Assembly: GCA_003151975.1 (NCBI GenBank)
Contig: PLZD01000019.1
Span: 1-45,170, forward strand
DNA: 45,170 nucleotides
From: Elusimicrobiota bacterium
GTDB taxonomy: Bacteria > Elusimicrobiota > Elusimicrobia > UBA1565 > UBA9628
Direction of reading: 5' to 3'
Below the pieces are notes generated by a model. The model made no database searches, was not told the origin of the DNA, and worked only from the letters and a program-made list of their open reading frames with translations. Both the position numbers and the translations under genes were made by a program. Shown here in pieces: positions 14,751-22,803 of the stretch. Numbering within the stretch: position 1 is the first letter of the stretch; each line of letters begins with the position of its first letter.

Positions 14751-15451
14751 GACGGCTTCTCCTTTTTGAGCGACTCGGCGACTTTGTGGATCAATTGCCC
14801 CGCGCCCGTGCGGATGACGGGCCCGTGCCCGCAGCAGAGCATCTCGCAGGGGATTTCCGAGAGGCGCCGCACGCTCTTGGCCGCCAGCGCGTTGTCGTCA
14901 TTGTACTCCCCCGGAGAAAGAGCGAGCTTCTCGCCGCGGTTTGACAGCGCGTCGCCGCAGATCAAAGTGTAATCCGTCGGTTGATACAGGCTCAGCGAGC
15001 CCGGAGTGTGTCCCGGCGTGTGCAGGACCTGCCACTGCGGCAGGGCGCGCAAAGTCTCGCTTTGGCGCAGCGGCACGACGACCTCGAGCGGCCGGTACGG
15101 GAACCACCAGCGCTGGACCAGCGCCGAGACCCAGCGCGAGACGTTGAAGGGACGCGCGAGCGGCTTTCCTTGGATCGCGGGAATGTCGTCGGGGTGCGCG
15201 AAGACCTTGATGCGGTTCTTCGTCAAGAGATACGAGGCGCCGCCCGCGTGGTCGAAATGGCTGTGCGTGACGAGGATCTGGTCGATCTCCTTGAGCGAAA
15301 ATCCCCCGAGCGCGATCTCCTCCACCAGCTTCTCTGCCGCGCGCGGATGTCCCGTGTCGACGAGCGTGAGCCCGCGCGGGCCCTCGATGAGGTAAGCGTT
15401 GACGAAGCCCCCGGACTCGAGCAGATAGAGGCCTTTCCTCAGTCTCTGCAT
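14747..15451 (-). CDS. Metallo-beta-lactamase-fold hydrolase
   Basis: A 234-residue protein of the metallo-beta-lactamase superfamily. The metal site is THSHFDHAGG (62-71), with further ligands in HTPGHTPGSL (about 137-146), ICGDAL (about 162-167) and CCGHGPVI near 206-213. This arrangement is that of the glyoxalase II-like and RNase Z-like single-domain hydrolases. The substrate cannot be told from sequence. It sits in a tight operon: its ATG overlaps the stop of the cyclophilin gene by one base, and its stop overlaps the start of the small membrane protein gene. Confidence 0.9.
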   Translation of the reverse strand: MQRLRKGLYLLESGGFVNAYLIEGPRGLTLVDTGHPRAAEKLVEEIALGGFSLKEIDQILVTHSHFDHAGGASYLLTKNRIKVFAHPDDIPAIQGKPLARPFNVSRWVSALVQRWWFPYRPLEVVVPLRQSETLRALPQWQVLHTPGHTPGSLSLYQPTDYTLICGDALSNRGEKLALSPGEYNDDNALAAKSVRRLSEIPCEMLCCGHGPVIRTGAGQLIHKVAESLKKEKPS

Positions 15452-16044
15452 CAGGGACCCTCTATAATAACGCGTTCCAGGTAGACCGGCTTGAGCGGCC
15501 GGTTGGAGCTCTCGAGCTCGAGGCGCGGCACCTTCGAGATGGCCGCCGCGACGTCGAGGCCGCCTACGACCTCGCCGAACATCGGGTGCATCGAATCGAG
15601 GTCATGCGCGGGACCGACCGTGATGAAGAACTGGCTGCTGTTCGTGTTCGGGCCCCAGTTCGCCATCCCGACGAGGCCGGGCTTGTCGTACTTCAAGCCG
15701 GCGAACTCGTCGGCGATCTCGAAGCCGGCTCCGCCGTGGCCCTCGCCGCTCGGGTCTCCCGTCTGAATCATGAAGCCCGGCATCACGCGGTGGAACTCCA
15801 CGCCGTCGTAGAGCGGGCGATTGACCATCGTCCCGGTCTTGGGATCTTTCCAGGATTTTTTCCCGGTCGCCAATCCGATGAAATTTTCGCAGGTCTTGGG
15901 CGCCTTGTCCGTGAAGAGTTTGATCCTGATGACGCCCATCGAGGTTTTCAACACCGCGTAAGTCCCCGCCGGCTTCTTGGCGCAAGAGGATTGAAACGCG
16001 ATGACCGCCGCAATGAAAATTACCCGGGACCGAAGCGCTGGCAT
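15451..16044 (-). CDS. Cyclophilin-type peptidyl-prolyl isomerase, probable lipoprotein
   Basis: A 197-residue cyclophilin that would catalyse proline isomerisation during folding of exported proteins. The N-terminus MPALRSRVIFIAAVIAFQSS followed by Cys looks like a lipoprotein signal, so it would be tethered in the periplasm. The core shows VEFHRVMPGFMIQTGDP (active-site Arg in FHRV), GLVGMANWGPNTNSSQFFIT and a HPMFGEVVGG segment. The start is ATG at 16042-16044; the frame extends 12 codons further but the lipoprotein signal favours this one. The gene heads the operon with the hydrolase and the membrane protein. Confidence 0.9.
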   Translation of the reverse strand: MPALRSRVIFIAAVIAFQSSCAKKPAGTYAVLKTSMGVIRIKLFTDKAPKTCENFIGLATGKKSWKDPKTGTMVNRPLYDGVEFHRVMPGFMIQTGDPSGEGHGGAGFEIADEFAGLKYDKPGLVGMANWGPNTNSSQFFITVGPAHDLDSMHPMFGEVVGGLDVAAAISKVPRLELESSNRPLKPVYLERVIIEGP

Positions 16045-16099
16045 CAGTCCAAGTGTGCCGCAACTGCGAGGCCTTGTCAAGGACCGGAGGCTTTTTTCT

Positions 16100-16127
16100 T
16101 TGATATGGCAACGCTAACGCGTATAAT
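16100..16127 (+). promoter_or_regulatory. sigma70-type promoter of the DUF2059-LPP20 gene
   Basis: TTGATA (16100-16105), a 16-base spacer and TATAAT (16122-16127). The predicted transcription start would fall at about 16134, which is the ATG of the gene, implying a leaderless or near-leaderless mRNA. Confidence 0.55.
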
Positions 16128-16133
16128 GAGAAT

Positions 16134-17129
16134 ATGCTTGGAATTAAGCTCATCTTCATTTCAATTGCCCTGGTTATTACGACTACATGCCCGACGCTCG
16201 CTCAGCAGGCTAGCGGCGATGCACAAGCGACGCGGGCGGACATCCTCAAGCTCTTTAAGGTGATGCACGTACGCGAAGTGTATAAGCAGGCGTGGTCAGG
16301 TATCCTGGAGCAGACAAAGCGCAAGAGTCCTGGAACCACCGACGCCGATCTCGCGAAAATCGACGCGCAGTTTGATCAATTCTATTCCGGCCTTCAAAAC
16401 GACATGATCTCCATTTACCGGAAGCATTTCACGAAGCCGGTTGTCGCCGCGATGATCCGCTTCTACTCCACAGCCAGAGGGCAAGAGTTCTTGAAGCAAC
16501 AGCCCGCCGTAAGCCAGGAATCGATGATGGCTTTCCGGCAGCGGCTGGCGGAGATAAGCAACGAGGCGGAAGGCGTGCATGAACTGTCGAAGGCGGGGGA
16601 TGTAAGCCGGTACGAGGTGACGGTAGACCCCGACCGGAAAACGGCGGAGGGTCAATCCGCGTCTCTGACCCCCGCCCCGGGCTCCGGGGCGCCGGACTGG
16701 CTCCTAAAGGGAAGCGGTGCATTCAGGCACGGCAAGGACGGCGCCCTATACGGCGTCGGCGTCGCCCAAGGCCTCAACAACAAGAATCTCGCCGTGGAGG
16801 CATCCAACAAGAGGGCCATCAGCGAGATCGGTATGATTATGAACGATTACGTGCAGGTTCTCAGGAAGGTCTACGGGATGGGCCGAGCCAGCGCAGAACC
16901 GCCGGCCAGACAGGGCCCCTTGCGAATCACTGTGTACGGAGCGAAGATCGTCGACCACTGGAGGAACACTGACGGCACCATGTTCGCGCTCTGCGTGCTC
17001 GACGGTAATGGTATCCAGCAGACTCTAGACAATATCAAAGAGCTCGATGATGCAACCCGCAGCTTCGCCCAGGTCAACGCCCGCGGTATCTTCGATGATC
17101 TGCAGGTGGAAGAAACAAAAGCTCGGTAA
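16134..17129 (+). CDS. Secreted DUF2059-LPP20 fusion protein
   Basis: A 331-residue exported protein. The signal peptide (1-23, cleavage after TLA) is followed by a DUF2059-like helical domain (30-135: ILKLFKVMHVREVYKQAW, then MISIYRKHFTKPVVAAMIRFYSTARGQEFL). The C-terminal region (about 185-300) resembles LPP20/FlgP-type lipoprotein domains: GALYGVGVAQGLNNKNLAVEASNKRAISEIG. Both families are known only as envelope proteins of unclear role. No ribosome binding site can be placed because the promoter lies too close. Combination of the two domains is what makes it unusual. It is convergent with the cyclase gene. Confidence 0.7.
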   Translation: MLGIKLIFISIALVITTTCPTLAQQASGDAQATRADILKLFKVMHVREVYKQAWSGILEQTKRKSPGTTDADLAKIDAQFDQFYSGLQNDMISIYRKHFTKPVVAAMIRFYSTARGQEFLKQQPAVSQESMMAFRQRLAEISNEAEGVHELSKAGDVSRYEVTVDPDRKTAEGQSASLTPAPGSGAPDWLLKGSGAFRHGKDGALYGVGVAQGLNNKNLAVEASNKRAISEIGMIMNDYVQVLRKVYGMGRASAEPPARQGPLRITVYGAKIVDHWRNTDGTMFALCVLDGNGIQQTLDNIKELDDATRSFAQVNARGIFDDLQVEETKAR

Positions 17130-17253
17130 CGCCGCTGGCGCTGGGTCCCGCACACCCGCTCATCGCAAGTCCGATCGCGGTCCACGCGAACATTTGTGCG
17201 CGTATCAGTGAGTGTCGCTCCCCAAGCCGGTCCGTGTCAAGGCTCGCGAGGCG

Positions 17254-19173
17254 TTATTCTTTTTGACGTAGGTGATAAAGCGGCCATGTCCCAAACCCCT
17301 TGGCCAAGGGAACTTCACCGACGTATTCGCATGTGAAACTCTTTACACCCCGAGAAGCCGAGATCGCGGCGAAGGCTTGGCTGGCGTAGGCGTGGCCCGG
17401 AGGGGCGATGGGCTCGATGCGGGCTCCATGCGTCACATGCGTGCCGGTGAAGATAGGCCGGCCAGTGACGGGGTCTATCACCCGATAGACCGGCCCGGCA
17501 TGCAGGGATATTCGGAAGCTCAGATTCTTGGGGAGGCCGAACTTCGCCCAATGAACGCGCATGATCCTCTCGGAGAGTTCCAGGGCGAATCGGCCCGCAT
17601 TTTCGACATCCGCGAATATGAAATAGAGGGCGTCTCCCCAGGTCGCCTTCGCCTCGGGCGGGTGAGACCAATTTCGCAAAAGACGTCCGGGCACCGCCAT
17701 GAAGCGACGCAAGAATGCGGGTATTTGCTCCTCGCCAAGACGGCTGTAGCCGACGACATCCGCAAAGAGAATGGCCTTGATGCTTTGGATTTCTGGTCTA
17801 AGCGCCTTCACTTTTCGGCGCTGTGCAGAACGCGCGCTATATCGTCGCGGGAGGGATATGATCTCGGTCGCCAGACCCTGATTTCGCCAGTGCCGCACCA
17901 AAGAACCTGTCCCACCGGCGCCTTCCTCCGCTTTCCCATCCCACACTGCAAGCGGTATCAATTCCGTGTCGAGGGAAGCCGCTCTCAAGCGGGCCAATCC
18001 GTCGATCAACAGGTTGGCGTATTCATAGCCGAGATTGCCCGGCACCTTACCGTGATCGTTGACGACGTGAACGCGCCCCGCGCGCCGAAGCAGTCGCTCA
18101 AAGCGCGCGCCCCAGCCTGGGAGCCCGGCAACGTCAACGCTGTCGACGCGGAATTCCGATGGAGCGCAGGGAAGAATAATCTGGATTTCTCCACCGCGCT
18201 TAAGCATTTCCTCCAAGAATAAGATGTCGGAGCCGCATGCGGCTGAGGCGAAGCCAAAGCCAGCGTTCAGTTTCTCAAGCCGCCGTGCGAGCTCCAAGCG
18301 CACCGCACTTTCAGCCGAAGCCGGAAACCGCGGCTGCGCGCGTTTCGGTGAGTCGACCCGGTGGCCGGAAAACGCCACCACGCTGGGAAGCTTCAAACAG
18401 GCATCGAGAGCTGCCATATCCCGACCCATGCTTTTTAGGATCAGCCTCGCCTGACGGCGCGTTGAACTGATGTCGGCATTTCTTCCGTCGCTAAGCCGCG
18501 CTGCCCGCGAGTACCAAAATTCAGCCTGCGACAGGTCACCTAGGATGAGCGAGCTCTCTCCCAAAGTCGCCGCGATCCAATAAGCCTCAGCATCGGCGCC
18601 GCGCGGGCGACGAGATCTCGGCAGACAGATATCTCGGACCTCCCGCGCAAGCCGGCATGCCGCCTCGCGTCGGCCAAGCAAGAGAGCCATGGCCGCCGCA
18701 TTAACCCCAGCGTAATACCCCTTCTGCCCACGATAGGAGCGCAGGTAAAAATTGTAGGCCAGCCTGCGCTGCTCGTCGCGTTCCCGCGGACTTGCCGACA
18801 TGGCGGCCGAGTCCTTGTGCGTGCGCGCGAGGATTCCCAAGGTCTCCTCGTCGCGGTGGCCCCGCTGGTAGAGACCCGTGAGTATCTCGCTGGCGCGTCC
18901 GGGAGCTCCGCTGCGCGCCAGGGAAAGCGCGAGAAGACGAAGCAGTACGGTATCCTTCGGACAGGCGGCGAGCCCTTCTTGGAAAAGATCGTAGGCCAGC
19001 AACGGTTCGCCTCGCTCGAGTATGCGTCGGCCCACCTCCGCGTAGAGCCGCGGGTGCTTGGCCCATTGCTCCGGTTGTCTATGCCTGCAGAGAGACAAGA
19101 GGCCGGGCAGGTCGAATGGAAGACTATTTATGGTGAAAGGTGCCGCGCTTGCCCGGCGCTGCGCGCGGCTCAC
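17254..19173 (-). CDS. TPR-SLOG-class III nucleotide cyclase protein
   Basis: A 639-residue soluble protein with three parts. Residues 25-260 are TPR-like helices resembling the 'TRAFs-binding' domain found in bacterial signalling proteins. Residues 264-415 look like a SLOG/Rossmann nucleotide-binding domain (VVAFSGHRVDSPKR, then FGFASAACGSDILFLEEML and IILPCAPSEF). Residues 464-635 are a class III adenylate/guanylate cyclase domain with both metal aspartates (LFADVVGYSRL, D472; TWGDALYF, D514) and a GARIEPIAPPGHAYAS segment. The start is GTG at 19171-19173; other starts are possible. It is divergent from the GYF-like membrane protein gene. A nucleotide-sensing signal-output role is inferred. 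Confidence 0.75.
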   Translation of the reverse strand: MSRAQRRASAAPFTINSLPFDLPGLLSLCRHRQPEQWAKHPRLYAEVGRRILERGEPLLAYDLFQEGLAACPKDTVLLRLLALSLARSGAPGRASEILTGLYQRGHRDEETLGILARTHKDSAAMSASPRERDEQRRLAYNFYLRSYRGQKGYYAGVNAAAMALLLGRREAACRLAREVRDICLPRSRRPRGADAEAYWIAATLGESSLILGDLSQAEFWYSRAARLSDGRNADISSTRRQARLILKSMGRDMAALDACLKLPSVVAFSGHRVDSPKRAQPRFPASAESAVRLELARRLEKLNAGFGFASAACGSDILFLEEMLKRGGEIQIILPCAPSEFRVDSVDVAGLPGWGARFERLLRRAGRVHVVNDHGKVPGNLGYEYANLLIDGLARLRAASLDTELIPLAVWDGKAEEGAGGTGSLVRHWRNQGLATEIISLPRRYSARSAQRRKVKALRPEIQSIKAILFADVVGYSRLGEEQIPAFLRRFMAVPGRLLRNWSHPPEAKATWGDALYFIFADVENAGRFALELSERIMRVHWAKFGLPKNLSFRISLHAGPVYRVIDPVTGRPIFTGTHVTHGARIEPIAPPGHAYASQAFAAISASRGVKSFTCEYVGEVPLAKGFGTWPLYHLRQKE

Positions 19174-19330
19174 CGTTGTCGCTTTTGACGCCCTGCTGCT
19201 GTCCCGATAATTTTTCCCAGATCCATTGCCCCCCGATTATACCTTGGAAGGGCCTTGACTCGCCGCGATTTTGGGACAAAACTCTGTACGGCTGTGGGTG
19301 CTTGACCGTGCGGGGGTTTCGAGAGCGGCG

Positions 19331-20515
19331 ATGCGGTACTTTATCGAGGTCGACAAAGAAGTCCGTGGGCCCTATGAAGTTCAGGATCTAAAGCAGACTC
19401 CGGGCTTTGGACCCGAAAGCAGGGTCTGTTCCGAAGTATCCACCGATACCGCGGATTGGAAGCCCGCCAGAGCCTATGCTGATTTTGGCCACTCGAACAG
19501 TCCCCACTCAAAGCCGAGCGGAATCCTTTGGATGGCACTGGGAATATTATGTTTCTTAGCGATCGTACCGTCCCATATCGCCTTACTGATGATCGTCAAG
19601 TCAAATAATTTTCAAATCCACCGCTATCTGTTTAGAATCGTCTCACTAATTCTCGGAGCTTATGGGATGTCGTGGATGTACCGGGGGCTAAAGCTCTTGG
19701 CCCCCACGGCCGAGGAGGCCATCCAAAACGACACCCGGCCACCCGTCCTCTACCTTCGGTCTTTCCAGGATGATTCTAAAGGGGTGCCGGTGATGCGCGC
19801 CGCGGATTGGAGCTTCCCCGAATCGGAAGAGCAAGAGATCGCCGCCGTGTTCCGAGTCATCGGGCCTGTCGTCGCTATCGGCAGCCCCTGGGATTCTCTT
19901 CCGATCCTCGGAGCCTCTCGGCTCTATGTGGACGCCGGAGATTGGCAGGCTAAAGTCGGAGAACTCATGGGCAAGGCCTGCATCGTCCTGTTCCGGGCCG
20001 GGCTTACGCCGGGATTTTGGTGGGAGATCCAGAGGGCCGCGAAGACCTTCCCCCTCGAACGCGCGGTATTCCTCCTTCCAAGCGCCTGGGACGAACCGTC
20101 AAGGAAGGCATTCGCTCAAAAGCTTCAAGAAACCATCGGCCGGCCCGTCCCGGCCCTTCCGGAGACAAAGAAAACGTTCGGCAGCATCGGGGCCGTGCTG
20201 ACGTTCGAACCCGACGGGACCCCGCGTACGACCGTTTTGTCTACGGGAGCGGGAGGATTTCAGGAGAGCCTGGCTCTTACTCTCGCCAAACTATGGCGCG
20301 AACGGCGGCCTCAGTGGGCCGCGACGCTCGAAGGCCGGCTCAAGGCGGGATATCGCGTCGGGTTGATTCTAGTGGTGAGTATTCCCGTCTACCTCGTCAG
20401 CTTCCTCGTTTCTGCTTTCGTGTGGTGGGGCAGCAACACCGTCATCGTCGTCTTCATCTGTCTCGGCGGTTGCATTGGGGCAGGCATATGGATGGCCTCA
20501 GCCTTAGGCTTCTGA
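19331..20515 (+). CDS. Membrane protein with GYF-like N-terminus and an unnamed nucleotide-fold-like domain
   Basis: A 394-residue protein. Residues 1-47 (MRYFIEVDKEVRGPYEVQDL and the trailing WKPA) resemble a GYF_2 peptide-binding domain. Two membrane segments follow (about 66-90, 99-118). The large middle domain (138-320) has PPVLYLRSFQDDSKG, VFRVIGPVVAIGSPWDSLPILGASRLYV and ACIVLFRAGLTPGFWWEIQRA. This is a recurring but unnamed bacterial pattern that looks like an alpha/beta nucleotide or TIR-like fold. Two more membrane helices end the protein (345-368, 372-392). The start is ATG 19331; a frame 20 codons longer lacks support. Function unknown. Confidence 0.68.
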   Translation: MRYFIEVDKEVRGPYEVQDLKQTPGFGPESRVCSEVSTDTADWKPARAYADFGHSNSPHSKPSGILWMALGILCFLAIVPSHIALLMIVKSNNFQIHRYLFRIVSLILGAYGMSWMYRGLKLLAPTAEEAIQNDTRPPVLYLRSFQDDSKGVPVMRAADWSFPESEEQEIAAVFRVIGPVVAIGSPWDSLPILGASRLYVDAGDWQAKVGELMGKACIVLFRAGLTPGFWWEIQRAAKTFPLERAVFLLPSAWDEPSRKAFAQKLQETIGRPVPALPETKKTFGSIGAVLTFEPDGTPRTTVLSTGAGGFQESLALTLAKLWRERRPQWAATLEGRLKAGYRVGLILVVSIPVYLVSFLVSAFVWWGSNTVIVVFICLGGCIGAGIWMASALGF

Positions 20516-20574
20516 TTTCGCAGTTCAGTGGGATGAGGGAGCGACTTCAGGACGGGCGGCCGGCTCGCGCAGTG

Positions 20575-20826
20575 TCAATTCGCTCCCAGATCATCGCGGA
20601 TGCGTGCCGTCGGAATTACTTCCTCGGGTCGTACGACCAATTGCTCGACGATGATCTTCTTGAGTTTGTTCCAAATCTGATCGTCGCTCAGATCCTGCCT
20701 TTGCTTTGCTTTGACCGCGGCATGGAGTTCGCCGACCGTAAATATTTTCGCGGCTTCATTATCAGGGATCCGAATCTGAAATTCATCCTCGACCGCGAGG
20801 AGGAGCTCAACGGCTTCGAGGCCCAT
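20575..20826 (-). CDS. Acyl-carrier-protein-like protein with rearranged halves
   Basis: An 83-residue protein. The N-terminal half, MGLEAVELLLAVEDEFQIRI then PDNEAAKIFTVGELHAAV, matches the second half of acyl carrier proteins. The C-terminal half, WNKLKKIIVEQLVVRPEEVI then PTARIRDDLGAN, matches their first half up to the point where 'DSL' should follow. The order is therefore swapped. The phosphopantetheine serine is absent: the DSL position reads EAV. It could be a circular permutation or a half-gene duplication. A role as a true carrier is doubtful. The stop to next gene start distance (10 bases) indicates cotranscription with the secreted protein upstream. Confidence 0.7.
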   Translation of the reverse strand: MGLEAVELLLAVEDEFQIRIPDNEAAKIFTVGELHAAVKAKQRQDLSDDQIWNKLKKIIVEQLVVRPEEVIPTARIRDDLGAN

Positions 20827-20835
20827 TGGTCGGTC

Positions 20836-21492
20836 CTATTTGGCGGGAGGACTCGCCGCCGACTCGCGTATCGCCAGTTGACAAATCTCTTCGCCCGAGA
20901 CGGGCTCGCGCGCGGAGATATTTCCCTTCTTCTCGCGGACGATGCGGAACGTACGCTCGAGCGGCGGGCCGAAGTAGATCTCGAGATATCCATTTTTTAC
21001 GACGAAGCCCTCGAAGGTGAAGACGAAGGAGCCGGCGGAATCCGTGCCGAACTCGAACTGGTCCGTCTGCGTCTCGTCGGCGGCGCACGGATGGGAAGCC
21101 GTGCAGGCCCGGCGATAGGACCGCACGAAGCCTTTGAACGCCTTGACGCCTCGGTGGTCCTGGTATTTCCACGGCCAATCCTTCCAAGGGAAGTCCGCGA
21201 GCGGCCGGCCGTCCGCGTCGGCGATCGAGCCTTGCACGGACGCGCGCACGTAGACGCCGTTGCGGCGAAAGGGCATGGCGAGCAGGTCGCCCGGCGCGGC
21301 CAGGATCGTCAAAGGCGCTTCATAAAGCCGCCGTATGTAGGATTCCGTGTTCTTCATCTCATTGAACGATTCGCGCGTCCACTCCCAACTGTTCGAGTGA
21401 GTCTCCGCGACGCGCAGAATGCCCCCGCAATCGGCGGCCGCGGAGGCTCTCGGCGCCGCGAAGGACAGTAGCAGAGAGAGGATGAGTATCAT
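20836..21492 (-). CDS. Unknown secreted protein
   Basis: A 218-residue protein not recognised. A signal peptide (1-19, MILILSLLLSFAAPRASA) is followed by a mixed, mostly beta-rich body with five cysteines and tryptophan-rich DFPWKDWPWKYQD (about 99-111). No catalytic motif is seen. The gene is 10 bases upstream of the ACP-like gene and six bases below the NnrE stop, so it probably belongs to the run that starts further up at 26474, although no functional link is visible. Confidence 0.62.
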   Translation of the reverse strand: MILILSLLLSFAAPRASAAADCGGILRVAETHSNSWEWTRESFNEMKNTESYIRRLYEAPLTILAAPGDLLAMPFRRNGVYVRASVQGSIADADGRPLADFPWKDWPWKYQDHRGVKAFKGFVRSYRRACTASHPCAADETQTDQFEFGTDSAGSFVFTFEGFVVKNGYLEIYFGPPLERTFRIVREKKGNISAREPVSGEEICQLAIRESAASPPAK

Positions 21493-21498
21493 CGTTGT

Positions 21499-22221
21499 TC
21501 AGCGCTTAGGGGTGAAGAGGTCTGCGGGATAACCGATGTCGAGGACTTTGAGCAGGCCCACGTTGCGCTTGGCGTGCGGCGTCACGAGGCCGCGCTTCGG
21601 AAGGCCCAGGGCTAAAGTCTCGACCGCGGTGATGAAGACGCCGCTGTGGTAGCCGGTGTCGGGGTGGACGCCCGACGGGATGTCGACGGCCAGCACGGGC
21701 TTCTTCGAGCGGTTGATCTCTTGGATCATGTGGTGGATGGCGCCCGCGGGCTTGCCCGCGGATCCCGTGCCGAGCAACGCGTCGAGCACGACGGCGGAAT
21801 TGGAGAGCGCGGTGGCTAATCCCGAATCCGGTCCGGCCTCGACGGCGGCAACGCCCGCCTTCTTGGCCTTGTCGAGGTTCGCGATGAAGTAATCCGGATA
21901 TTCCCCTTTCTTGCCGCCGTCTTTCTTCGGCGGGCAAAGGAACGCCTTGACGTGCGCGCCTTTTTGCGCGAGGCAGCGCGCCGCGACCAGGCCGTCGCCG
22001 CCGTTGGCGCCGCGGCCGCAGCAGACGACCACTTGCGCGTCGTGCGCGGCGCCGCCGAGGAAGCGCTCGGTCTCATCGGCCACCGCACGGCCGGCGTTCT
22101 CCATGAGGTCGAGCGTCTTGAGCCCGAATTTCTCGCCCGCCCTGCGGTCGATCTCGCGCATCCGGTCGGCCGTGACGACCGGCAGGTCCGCGAAGGTCTC
22201 GGGTAGGGGCTCCTTGGGCAT
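21499..22221 (-). CDS. nnrE: NAD(P)H-hydrate epimerase
   Basis: A 240-residue YjeF_N-type epimerase that repairs damaged, hydrated NAD(P)H by interconverting R- and S-NAD(P)HX. Conserved segments are present: DLMENAGRAVADE (about 38-50), VVVCCGRGANGGDGLVAARCL, VVLDALLGTGSAGKP and AVDIPSGVHPDTG. It is the single-domain form; the C-terminal dehydratase of the fused E. coli enzyme is missing. The start is ATG at 22219-22221, overlapping the stop of the YIP1-like gene by one base; the much longer frame on this strand runs through that gene and is not real. Confidence 0.88.
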   Translation of the reverse strand: MPKEPLPETFADLPVVTADRMREIDRRAGEKFGLKTLDLMENAGRAVADETERFLGGAAHDAQVVVCCGRGANGGDGLVAARCLAQKGAHVKAFLCPPKKDGGKKGEYPDYFIANLDKAKKAGVAAVEAGPDSGLATALSNSAVVLDALLGTGSAGKPAGAIHHMIQEINRSKKPVLAVDIPSGVHPDTGYHSGVFITAVETLALGLPKRGLVTPHAKRNVGLLKVLDIGYPADLFTPKR

Positions 22222-22802
22222 TACTGGTGGAAGGCTTTGACCAGCTCGAGCGTAACGCCGACCAACGCGAGGAAGAAGGCCATGATCACGCCGACCACCA
22301 TCGCGATATAGGGGACGCTGAGCATGGCCCAGGCCTTGCCCGGGCCGATCTGGTACGTGTCCTGGAGGCTGCGCGACTTGAGGCTCAAGGTCAGGAACCA
22401 GACGGCCATGAAGATCGTCCCGGTCATCCACGTGGAGTGGCTCCACAAGAGCCGCGTGATCAGGAGCAGCGGGATGGTGAGGGACGCCGCCAGGCTCGTC
22501 ATGCCGAGCAGGACGAACAAGGAGGCCGCGCTGCCCTTGGAGCCGGCGAAGTCCAACAGGATGTGCAGCACGGCCGTCATCATGAATCCGACCAGCACAT
22601 AGGTGAAGATCCAGAGGCCCAGGGCGCTCCACGTGAACGGCAGGAAGGCGAAATGCTGGGTCATGGCGTGGGCGACGAACACGCTCACGCCGCCGAGCAT
22701 GAAGCACAGCACGCCCAAAGCCAGCGGGCGCCTTTCCTGTATCTGCGCCGCGGCGCGGACGTGGTCCTCGAAAAAGTCGAAGATCAGCTCGATGCCGTTC
22801 AT
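22221..22802 (-). CDS. YIP1-like integral membrane protein
   Basis: A 193-residue protein with five likely membrane helices (about 29-48, 58-81, 92-117, 125-140, 160-188). The layout and the charged N-terminal helix (FFEDHVRAAAQIQERRP) resemble small bacterial YIP1-family proteins. The family role in bacteria is unknown. It begins one base after the sppA stop and its own stop overlaps the nnrE start, giving strict translational coupling in sppA-yip1-nnrE. Confidence 0.65.
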   Translation of the reverse strand: MNGIELIFDFFEDHVRAAAQIQERRPLALGVLCFMLGGVSVFVAHAMTQHFAFLPFTWSALGLWIFTYVLVGFMMTAVLHILLDFAGSKGSAASLFVLLGMTSLAASLTIPLLLITRLLWSHSTWMTGTIFMAVWFLTLSLKSRSLQDTYQIGPGKAWAMLSVPYIAMVVGVIMAFFLALVGVTLELVKAFHQ

Positions 22803-22803
22803 C

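Noticed and set aside
17127-17256. TAACGCC and GGCGTTA arms about 115 bases apart between two convergent genes, resembling another attC site.
   Set aside because: Beyond the seven outer bases the arms do not pair well, and the two genes face each other, unlike a cassette array. Each arm begins at a stop codon, which explains the TAA.
22222-22707. A 162-codon N-terminal extension to NnrE.
   Set aside because: The extension overlaps the YIP1-like membrane gene in another frame, and the family's normal start is the ATG at 22221.
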